From contig NZ_JYJG01000052.1 in assembly GCF_000955955.1 (NCBI RefSeq), positions 1-34,235 of the forward strand: 34,235 bases of DNA, written 5' to 3'. Below, piece by piece: positions 16,135-22,737 of this stretch. Position 1 is the stretch's first letter; every line of letters starts with the position of its first letter. Under the pieces are notes generated by a model that had not been told where the DNA came from, ran no database searches, and saw only the letters and a list, made by a program, of their open reading frames with translations. Position numbers and translations under genes: made by a program. The stretch comes from Lentzea aerocolonigenes. GTDB taxonomy: Bacteria > Actinomycetota > Actinomycetes > Mycobacteriales > Pseudonocardiaceae.

Positions 16135-17310
16135 ATGTTGCTGTATCTTGGTTTCGCGGGGTTCGCCCTCGCGACCACGCTGTCATCGGAGTTCTACGGC
16201 TACCACGTGTGGGGCGCGTTCGCCGCCGTGGCATTCCTCGCGGCGGCTGCCTTCTCGGCGTTCAACGACCGGTTGGCCCTCTGGCTCGCACTGGGCGGCG
16301 GGGCCGTCGCTCCGCTCGCAGTGCTGGTCTTCCACCGCAACGCCGCCGCCGAGGACTTCACCGCGACGCCGTGGACGTGGAGCGCGCAGCCGGACGTGTG
16401 GGTGATCGAACGCTCCGCCCGTCTGCTGCTCGCCCACGGCACTCCGTACGTGGACGTGACGGCGCTCGGCAGGGCACCGGACGTGAACGACTACACCCCG
16501 TACGGCCCTCTGATGACCGTGTTCGGCCTGCCCAGGGCGTTGTTCGGCGACTCACCGCTCACCGACGCCCGGATCATGTTCGCCCTGGTCGCGGTGGGAG
16601 CCATCCTGCTGAGCCTGCGGTCGCTGAACTGGCCGCGCATCCCCGTGCCGGCCGCGCAGCTCGCTGCGGTGAGCCCGTTGACGATGCTGACCACGACCAC
16701 GTCAGGCGAGGACGCAGCGGTGCTCGCGCTGATCGTCCTGACCGCGACGCTCGTGATCACCCGCAGGCACGGCTGGGCCGCCGTGGTGGCGGCCGCGGTC
16801 GTCAGCATCAAGCTGATCGCACTGCCCGCGATCGTCGTGCTCGTCGTGTTCATGTTGGCGCGCAAGCACATCGCGGTGTTCGCCGCCGTGCTCGCCGGAA
16901 TCAACGTACCGGTGTTGCTCGTCGATCCGGGTGCCTTCGTCGAGCACGCGATCCGCTTCCCGACCGGTGGCGCGCAGGTCAGCTCACCGGCGTCGAGCCC
17001 GTTCCCCGGCCACCTGCTCACCGAACTGGGTCCCGCCGGGCACGTCGCCGCACTCGCGTTGCTGGTCGTGGCAGGCCTCGCCGTGGTGGCGTGGCTGTTC
17101 GTGCGCCGCCCGGTCACCGTCGCCGACGCGTTCTGGCGGGTGGTCGTCGGGATGGGCGCGGCGATCCTGCTGATGCCGGCCAGCCGGTTCGGTTACCTCG
17201 TCTACCCGATGGCGCTGATCGGCTCAGCGGTGTTCTTCTCCTCCGTCGAGCGAGAGCCGCGCAGCACGACCGCGATCACCACGAGGGTGACCAGCGCGAA
17301 CGCCGGGTAG
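16135..17310 (+). CDS. polytopic GT-C/GT87-like membrane glycosyltransferase (DUF2029-like)
   Basis: A 391-residue membrane protein with about ten hydrophobic segments. After the first helices comes a soluble loop with an aspartate-bearing motif (WSAQPDVWVIERSARLL, then TPYVDVTALG and NDYTPYGPLMTVFG), which recalls GT-C enzymes that use polyprenyl-phosphate sugars. A later segment GEDAAVLALIVL ... VSIKLIALPAI resembles the GT87 core (GQ/GE then K-L). It converges on three clear GT87/MptB genes and probably acts in the same envelope-glycan assembly. AGGAG lies directly against the ATG, so the start is uncertain by a codon or so. The last 109 bases overlap the opposite gene. Confidence 0.65.
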   Translation: MLLYLGFAGFALATTLSSEFYGYHVWGAFAAVAFLAAAAFSAFNDRLALWLALGGGAVAPLAVLVFHRNAAAEDFTATPWTWSAQPDVWVIERSARLLLAHGTPYVDVTALGRAPDVNDYTPYGPLMTVFGLPRALFGDSPLTDARIMFALVAVGAILLSLRSLNWPRIPVPAAQLAAVSPLTMLTTTTSGEDAAVLALIVLTATLVITRRHGWAAVVAAAVVSIKLIALPAIVVLVVFMLARKHIAVFAAVLAGINVPVLLVDPGAFVEHAIRFPTGGAQVSSPASSPFPGHLLTELGPAGHVAALALLVVAGLAVVAWLFVRRPVTVADAFWRVVVGMGAAILLMPASRFGYLVYPMALIGSAVFFSSVEREPRSTTAITTRVTSANAG

Positions 17311-18428
17311 GCCCAGCCCAGGGCGGACAGCCAGCCAGGGCGGCTGATCGTCCAGATCGTCGGCTGGAAGTCCAGCTGGAACGAGATGAGGTCGAAGAAC
17401 ATGACCGGCACCCACAGCACCAGCAACGTGTTCCGCGCCCACGGAGCGATCTTCGCGTGCACCAGCCAGATCAGCAGCGGCGCCACCCACACCCAGTGGT
17501 GGTCCCACGAGATCGGCGAGAGCAACAGCCCGAGGAACTGCACCGTCAGCACACCGATCAGCGCATCGCTCGCCTTCACCGCCGCCCGCAGTGCGATGAG
17601 GGCGAGGATCACCGAGATGACCGCCGCGATGATCCACGGCCAGGACATGCCGACGTCGTAGCCGAGCGTCCGGGACAACGCCCCGCGCAGCGACTGGTTG
17701 TGCGCGGTCGCGATCGGGCCGACCCGGTCAGCGGCACCGAGCAGTTCGAACCAGTACGTCTTCGACTGGTCGAAGTCCACCAGGAAGCCGAGGCCGACGC
17801 TCACGGCGAACGCCACGAACGACCACACCGCGGCCGCCCACCGCTTCGTGGCGAGGAAGTACAGCCCCGAGATCGCCGGGACGAGCTTCACACCGGCCGT
17901 GAAACCGATGCCGGCACCGGCGAGCTTGTCGCTGCGAGCCACCATCGCGGCCAGCATGATGCCGGCCAGCACCAGGTTGATCTGGCCGAACTGGAACGTG
18001 TGGAAGACCGGCATCATCCAGAGCAGCACCGCGGTCCACAGGATCGACCAGCGCCGCCACAGCCTGGCGTCCACCGTCCAGGACTCGCCCGCGACGAGCC
18101 GCAGCGTCACCCGCACGATCCAGTACAGGCACAGCAACGAGATCAGGCGCCAGGTCCACTGCGCGAGGCCCCAAAACATCCACGTCATCGGCAGGAACAC
18201 CAGCGCGCCGAACGGCGGGTAGGTGAACGGCAGCGGGAAGTCGGGCGGCGAGAACGGCGAGAACACCTGGTACAGGTCGCCTTCGAGCACGTGCGGCGCG
18301 AGCACCCAGTACACGCGCAGGTCGAGCGTCTCGTTGCCGAAGCCGGTCACGATGACGACGACGCGCACCGCGATCGAGAGCAGGAGGATCCAGGGCGCCA
18401 GTGCGAGCAGGCGCCTTTCGAACTTCAC
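17202..18428 (-). CDS. GT87-family polyprenol-phosphate-mannose-dependent glycosyltransferase (second paralogue)
   Basis: A 408-residue integral membrane enzyme with about ten helices. GT87 marks: LDLRVYWVLAPHVLEG (loop with the proposed catalytic Asp), FPLPFTYPPFGALVF, FGQINLVLAG, GVKLVPAISGLYFL and NQSLRGALSRT. GT87 members such as mycobacterial PimE and Rv2181 transfer mannose from polyprenyl-phosphate-mannose on the outer face of the membrane to build lipomannan. The GTG start overlaps the upstream paralogue's stop (GTGA). It shares long near-identical blocks with that paralogue (YWFELLGAADRVGP and around), so the two arose by tandem duplication. The C-terminus overlaps the convergent GT-C gene by 109 bases. 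The longer open frame upstream to 19574 is a shadow. Confidence 0.88.
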   Translation of the reverse strand: MKFERRLLALAPWILLLSIAVRVVVIVTGFGNETLDLRVYWVLAPHVLEGDLYQVFSPFSPPDFPLPFTYPPFGALVFLPMTWMFWGLAQWTWRLISLLCLYWIVRVTLRLVAGESWTVDARLWRRWSILWTAVLLWMMPVFHTFQFGQINLVLAGIMLAAMVARSDKLAGAGIGFTAGVKLVPAISGLYFLATKRWAAAVWSFVAFAVSVGLGFLVDFDQSKTYWFELLGAADRVGPIATAHNQSLRGALSRTLGYDVGMSWPWIIAAVISVILALIALRAAVKASDALIGVLTVQFLGLLLSPISWDHHWVWVAPLLIWLVHAKIAPWARNTLLVLWVPVMFFDLISFQLDFQPTIWTISRPGWLSALGWAYPAFALVTLVVIAVVLRGSRSTEEKNTAEPISAIG

Positions 18429-19621
18429 AGCGCCACCTCGGTGCGTTCTTCCGTCTTCAGCAGCGTGGGCGCCACGGCGAGAGTGGCCAGCCCGAGCGCC
18501 GGGTAGACCCAGCCGAGCAGCGCGAGCGGCCACGGCCTCGGGATCTCCCAGATGGACGGTTGCATGACGATCAGGAACGTGATGATGTCCGAGGCCACGA
18601 CGACCACCCACGCCACCGCGAGCCACTTTCGAGCGCGGTGCTCCACTCCGTAGACCATCCAGAGCACGGCCGGGATGACCCACAGCCAGTGGTGGCTCCA
18701 CGAGATCGGCGACACGAGCAGACCGAACATCTGCACGATCACGACCGAGGCGAGCGTGTCCTCCGCCTTGACCGCGGCACGCAGGGCGAAGAACGTCAGC
18801 ACCGCGGACACCGCGACGGCCAGCAGCCAGGGCCAGCCCATCTTGACGTCGTAGCCGAACGTGCGGGACAACGCGCCGCGCAGCGACTGGTTGATCGCCG
18901 ACCCGACCGGCCCGACCCTGTCGGCCGCGCCGAGCAGCTCGAACCAGTAGCGCCACGAGTCCTTGGCGGACACCAGGAAGCCGAGCGCCACGGTGATCGC
19001 GAAGCCGATGCCCGACCACACCGCCGCGGTCCACTTGCGGGTCGCCAGGAAGTACAGGACGGAGATGCCCGGCGTCAGCTTCAGCCCGATGCCGGCGCCG
19101 ACCCCGAGGCCGGCCGTGATCTGGCGCGTCGCGACCATCGCCGCGAACACCCCGGCGACGAGCGGCAGGTTGATCTGCCCGAAGTCGAGGGTCTTGCGCA
19201 CCGGCTCGAACCACAGCGACACCGCGGTCCACAGCAACGCCCGGCGCTGCCACTTCACGTCGTAGTCCTGCCCGGCCTTGGCGGCCAGCAGCTTCAGCGC
19301 CGTCCGCACGAGCCACCACAGGCAGAACAGCGACAGCACCTGCCACACGATCCGCGTGACGATCCACGGCAGCGCGGACAGCGGCAGGAACGTCAGCGCC
19401 GCGAACGGCGGGTAGGTGAACGGCAGCGGGAAGTCCGCCGTGAACGGCATGTTGATGTCGTAGAGCTGGTCGCTCAGGACGTTCGGAGACAGGCTCCAGT
19501 ACACCTTGAGATCGATCATGCCCCAGTTCGCGGGGTTGCCGAGGATCACCGCGTAGATGCCGAGCGACACGCACAGGATCAGCGGAGCGAGCCTGAGCAG
19601 CCGGTTCTCGAGCTCAGGCAC
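18425..19621 (-). CDS. GT87-family polyprenol-phosphate-mannose-dependent glycosyltransferase (first paralogue)
   Basis: A 398-residue membrane glycosyltransferase with the same plan as the gene that follows it: MIDLKVYWSLSPNVLSD near residue 35, FPLPFTYPPFAALTF, FGQINLPLVAG, GIGLKLTPGISVLYFL, YWFELLGAADRVGP and NQSLRGALSRTFGYDV. The Lys in the GIGLKL block and the FGQIN block are GT87 hallmarks. It starts with ATG at 19621, eight bases inside the end of the MptB-like gene, and ends in a GTGA overlap with the second paralogue, so all three are one translationally coupled operon. Expected function is addition of mannose branches or caps to a lipid-anchored glycan; the exact linkage is unknown. 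Confidence 0.88.
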   Translation of the reverse strand: MPELENRLLRLAPLILCVSLGIYAVILGNPANWGMIDLKVYWSLSPNVLSDQLYDINMPFTADFPLPFTYPPFAALTFLPLSALPWIVTRIVWQVLSLFCLWWLVRTALKLLAAKAGQDYDVKWQRRALLWTAVSLWFEPVRKTLDFGQINLPLVAGVFAAMVATRQITAGLGVGAGIGLKLTPGISVLYFLATRKWTAAVWSGIGFAITVALGFLVSAKDSWRYWFELLGAADRVGPVGSAINQSLRGALSRTFGYDVKMGWPWLLAVAVSAVLTFFALRAAVKAEDTLASVVIVQMFGLLVSPISWSHHWLWVIPAVLWMVYGVEHRARKWLAVAWVVVVASDIITFLIVMQPSIWEIPRPWPLALLGWVYPALGLATLAVAPTLLKTEERTEVAL

Positions 19622-21152
19622 CCGTGCCTCCGACCAGCTCCGACGTCGTCGCCACTGGTTTCGGTTCCGGTTCCGGTTCCGGCATCGGCTGCTGGAGCGT
19701 CCTCGCGACCCACACGCCGACCGCCATGGTGGCGGCGAGGTACGGCCACCACACCCAGGGGTTCATGTTGTCGTAGGTCCAGCGCCAGACGACCGTGCCG
19801 TCGGGCAGCGTGATCAGCACCATCCACACCGAGATGCCGCCCAGCACGGCCGCGCCGCGGTTGCTCCACGCGAACGCGGCGCCCAGCGCCAGCGCCCAGG
19901 TGAGGTACCAGGGCAGCACGGACGGGGCGAGCAGCGACGCGGCGAGCAGGGCGATGGTCGCGCGCTTGATCGCGTCCACCCCGCCCTCCCTGGCGAGCCA
20001 CCACTGCCGGACGAGGACGAACGCGAGCGCGATCATGCCGAGGACGCGGAAGACGCCCAGGAAACCCTCGCGGGTCCAGCCGGGGATGTGCGTGCCGATC
20101 GAGTAGAAGAGGATCTCCGCCGCCGCGCAGGGCAGCGAGAGCCAGGTGAGCAGCGGCGTCTGCGACTTCAGCACGCCGATCCAGCCGAGGCCGACGCCCG
20201 CGACCATGCTGGCGGCCCCGAAGACGATCACGAACACCGCGCCGCCCACTCCCGCGGCCACCAGGAAGCGGTGCCGCGCCGAGCCGGTCAGCCGCGCCGC
20301 CCACACCCAGACGAGGAAGGGCGCGACCAGGAGTGCCGTCGCCTTCACCGCGACGGCCAGGGCTATGAAGGCGAACCCGCGCAGATGCATGCCTTCGAGC
20401 ACGAACACCACACCGACGGCCATCAGGCCGACCATCAGGATGTCGTTGTGCACGCCGCCGATGCCCAGCGCCAGCACCACCGGGTTGGCGGCCGTGAGCC
20501 ACATCGCGACGCCCGCGCGGCCACCCAGGTGCTTGACCAGGCGGGGAATCGCCCAGATGAGCATCGCGAGCCCGCCGAGCACGGCGATCCGCATCACGAT
20601 GGCGCCGAGGATGACGTTGTCACCCGTGAGCCAGACGGTGACCTTGCCCAGCAACAGGAACAACGGCCCGTACGGCGACGGCGTCTCCTGCCAGAGGCCC
20701 GCGACGTTGCCCCGCAGCGGCAGGTCGAGCACGGCCGCGCCCTTGCTGTACGGGTCGAACCCGCGCAACGCCACCGCGCCCTGCGCCAGGTAGCTGTAGA
20801 CATCCCGGCTGTACAGCGGCGGCGCGATGATCAGCGGTGTGGTCCACGCCGCGGTGGCCATCGCCACCACGCGGCCGCCCGCGTCACCCGTGATCACCAT
20901 GCGGCCGAGCCGCACCCACGACAGCACCATGAGCCCGAGCCCGGCGAACAGCACCATGAACGCGAGGTCGTGGCCGTGGCCGTACCTGATCGCGTTCAGC
21001 ACCGTGCCGCTGAGCAGCGGGTCCCTGCGGACGATCGCGCCCGCGCCCAGCCCACCGACGGTGAGCATCGCGGCGCCGATGACGCCAGGCCACAAGATAC
21101 GTCGCGGAATTCGCCGGAATAGTCCCAGCCATACGTTCACAACCGGATCCAC
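19614..21152 (-). CDS. mptB: MptB-like polyprenol-phosphomannose-dependent alpha-1,6-mannosyltransferase
   Basis: A 512-residue membrane protein with about twelve helices. The conserved GT-C motif is LYSRDVYSYLAQG with Asp117, followed by GFDPYSKG, ETPSPYGPLFLLLG and GGVHNDILMVGLM, the pattern of MptA/MptB proteins that extend the alpha-1,6-mannan backbone of lipomannan in Corynebacteriales. A Pro/Glu tail (PMPEPEPEPKP) ends the protein. The GTG at 21152 directly follows an AGAGGGT stretch; GTG 21140 is possible. It leads an operon with two GT87 mannosyltransferases, which may add side residues. The symbol is by family resemblance; MptA-like specificity is an alternative. Confidence 0.82.
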   Translation of the reverse strand: MDPVVNVWLGLFRRIPRRILWPGVIGAAMLTVGGLGAGAIVRRDPLLSGTVLNAIRYGHGHDLAFMVLFAGLGLMVLSWVRLGRMVITGDAGGRVVAMATAAWTTPLIIAPPLYSRDVYSYLAQGAVALRGFDPYSKGAAVLDLPLRGNVAGLWQETPSPYGPLFLLLGKVTVWLTGDNVILGAIVMRIAVLGGLAMLIWAIPRLVKHLGGRAGVAMWLTAANPVVLALGIGGVHNDILMVGLMAVGVVFVLEGMHLRGFAFIALAVAVKATALLVAPFLVWVWAARLTGSARHRFLVAAGVGGAVFVIVFGAASMVAGVGLGWIGVLKSQTPLLTWLSLPCAAAEILFYSIGTHIPGWTREGFLGVFRVLGMIALAFVLVRQWWLAREGGVDAIKRATIALLAASLLAPSVLPWYLTWALALGAAFAWSNRGAAVLGGISVWMVLITLPDGTVVWRWTYDNMNPWVWWPYLAATMAVGVWVARTLQQPMPEPEPEPKPVATTSELVGGTGA

Positions 21153-21266
21153 CCTCTATGAACACGCTCTCTACCCGTGCGGCGTGCGCCACTGCAACAC
21201 CTATCGCACCGGGGCCAGTGCAAACGGATTCCAAATGGAACCGGCTTTGTGGAGTTTATCAGAAGA

Positions 21267-21704
21267 TCACGAAGGGGGTTGCGACAGGGCCTGCCGAACG
21301 GCGTAAGCCTCCTCGTCGAGCAGCTCACGGGCTCGCTCGGCCCAGTCGGCGTCGATGCGGAAGCCGTCGCCCCGAAAGCGCGGGAAGACGTGCAGGTGGA
21401 AGTGGAAAACCTCCTGGAACGCCGCCTCACCGTCGGCGAGGAACATGTTCACGCCCTCGCACCGCAGGTCAGAGCGCCGCAGCGCACGGCAGATCCGGTG
21501 CCCGACGCGCCAGACGTGCGCGCTCGTGTCCTCGTCCAGGTCTTCCAGGCCTTCGGCGTGCGCCCGCGGCACGACCAGCACGTGTCCCGGGTTCACCGGG
21601 TTCAGGTCCATGAACGCGACCGCCGTGTCGTCCGCGTGCACCACACTCGCCTCCGCCTCACCAGCGATGATCTGGCAGAAGACACATCTCCCGTGGTGAT
21701 CCAC
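21267..21704 (-). CDS. HIT-family (histidine triad) hydrolase
   Basis: A 145-residue cytosolic nucleotide hydrolase or transferase. The N-terminal CVFC pair (Cys7, Cys10) is the zinc-knuckle start common in bacterial HIT proteins. NPGHVLVVPRAHAEGLEDL is the classical second block, and the catalytic triad HFHLHVF holds His101, His103 and His105. Known members hydrolyse AMP-linked substrates such as adenosine phosphoramidates or dinucleoside polyphosphates. GTG 21704 follows a leaderless -10 (TACGCT). The 114 bases between it and the mptB-like gene mean it need not be in that operon. Confidence 0.92.
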   Translation of the reverse strand: MDHHGRCVFCQIIAGEAEASVVHADDTAVAFMDLNPVNPGHVLVVPRAHAEGLEDLDEDTSAHVWRVGHRICRALRRSDLRCEGVNMFLADGEAAFQEVFHFHLHVFPRFRGDGFRIDADWAERARELLDEEAYAVRQALSQPPS

Positions 21705-21716
21705 ACCTGCAGCGTA
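21705..21716 (-). promoter_or_regulatory. leaderless-type -10 promoter element for the HIT gene
   Basis: On the minus strand TACGCT (21716-21711) lies six bases before the GTG start at 21704. The six intervening bases GCAGGT hold AGG only one base from the start, too close for normal ribosome binding. Confidence 0.45.
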
Positions 21717-21782
21717 GGTTCTCCAGGTCGATTTCTGCGCCGTTGCGGTTCGAGTACCCGGAGATTGGGACGGATCACACTT

Positions 21783-21806
21783 TCGGGCAGTTTCTTCACT
21801 GCCCGA
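21783..21806 (-). terminator. stem-loop spanning the stop codon of the NYN gene
   Basis: TCGGGCAGT (21783-21791) and ACTGCCCGA (21798-21806) are perfect nine-base arms with a six-base loop. The stop codon TGA of the NYN-domain gene (21798-21796) lies at the base of the loop. It ends transcription between the NYN and HIT genes most plausibly; no T-run follows. Confidence 0.6.
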
Positions 21807-22650
21807 GATCGTCGAGCCGGACGAGCTGTGCTCTCGGATACTTCCGGCCCGGCATCGGCACAGGTGACCCGGTGAACGACACCGGCGTCCCCGCGAGCAG
21901 GAGGGTGAGCCCCTCCGGCAGTTCGTCGCGCGACACGAACCACGACCCGCCGCGGCTGTCGGTGATGAACCCGTGCGACTCCCCCGACCGCCACGTCGAC
22001 ACCGTGCCCTTGCGCCTTCCTCTCGGCGCGCCCACCGGCGACGCCACCGCCTGCGACGACCGCACGAAAGGGTTCTTGAGCGGGTAGTCGTCGTGGTCGG
22101 CCGGCGCGAACAGCTCGTCGAAGCCGGGCGTGAACGGAGCCGAGGCCCGCAGCGGCGCGGCGGTGCGCGGGGTCCAGGCGGGCGCCTTCACGATCGTTCT
22201 GACGTCGACCACCGGCACGACCACGTGCACGCCTCTCGCCGTCAGCCTCGTGACGAGCGGCGCGAAGTCGGCGTCGCCGGTGAGCAGCACCACCCAGTCC
22301 AACGGCACGGTCGTGGCCTTGTCCCACGCCTCCAGGGCGAGCTGGACGTCGACCCCCTTCTCCTTGCCGCCGTGCAGCGGCAGGTCGTGCCGGGTGATGC
22401 CGGCGTGCTCGAGCGCGGCGTCGAAGGACGCGGCCGGGGTGTCGATGCGCCCGCGAACGTAGTGGGCCTCGGCGATCACGCAGTCGTCGAGCGGCTTGCC
22501 GGTCTCGGTGCGGACGAACCAGCGCAGCGCGTCGTGCAGGCCGTCCAGCGAGATCCGCGCGGCCCGCTGGTGCGCGGTCGCGTAGAAGTCGCTGAGGTAC
22601 GCGAACCACGTGCCGTCGTAGAACACGCCGATGCGGACGATCTTCGCCAT
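21796..22650 (-). CDS. NYN-domain ribonuclease fused to a cold-shock-like domain
   Basis: A 284-residue cytosolic protein. Residues 1-155 form a NYN/LabA (PIN-like) nuclease domain: VFYDGTWF with Asp12, GVDVQLALEA with Asp101 and LLTGDADFAPL with Asp126/Asp128, the acidic set that binds metal. After a Pro/Ala linker, residues about 212-281 look like a cold-shock/OB domain (KGTVSTWRSGESHGFI, then SWFVSRDELP). NYN proteins cut structured or unmodified RNA; a cold-shock domain would add single-strand RNA binding. The pairing suggests an RNA-processing or decay enzyme, inferred only. The ATG follows a leaderless -10; hairpins bound the gene on both sides. Confidence 0.87.
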   Translation of the reverse strand: MAKIVRIGVFYDGTWFAYLSDFYATAHQRAARISLDGLHDALRWFVRTETGKPLDDCVIAEAHYVRGRIDTPAASFDAALEHAGITRHDLPLHGGKEKGVDVQLALEAWDKATTVPLDWVVLLTGDADFAPLVTRLTARGVHVVVPVVDVRTIVKAPAWTPRTAAPLRASAPFTPGFDELFAPADHDDYPLKNPFVRSSQAVASPVGAPRGRRKGTVSTWRSGESHGFITDSRGGSWFVSRDELPEGLTLLLAGTPVSFTGSPVPMPGRKYPRAQLVRLDDLGQ

Positions 22651-22663
22651 CGAACGGACATTA
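22651..22663 (-). promoter_or_regulatory. leaderless-type -10 promoter element for the NYN gene
   Basis: On the minus strand TAATGT (22663-22658) stands seven bases before the ATG at 22650, with no ribosome binding site. It lies immediately after the terminator hairpin of the GH2 gene, so the NYN gene is transcribed on its own. Confidence 0.5.
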
Positions 22664-22666
22664 CCC

Positions 22667-22691
22667 GGCCGGGGAGGCTTGCTCCCCGGCC
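22667..22691 (-). terminator. stem-loop terminator of the GH2 gene
   Basis: GGCCGGGGAG (22667-22676) and CTCCCCGGCC (22682-22691) are perfect ten-base arms with a five-base loop, 46 bases past the GH2 stop. Very stable by composition; no T-run. Confidence 0.7.
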
Positions 22692-22737
22692 AGGCCCAGG
22701 TCAGCGGTGGTGGACACGCGGAGAACGTGTCCCGGCG

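Noticed and set aside
16209..18506. 765-codon plus-strand open frame
   Set aside because: Crosses the GT-C gene in another frame and the GT87 gene antisense; the Arg-rich translation has no recognisable domain.
18429..19574. Upstream extension of the second GT87 gene to a 790-residue protein
   Set aside because: The extension is an out-of-frame reading of the first GT87 paralogue; the GTGA overlap at 18425-18428 marks the true start.
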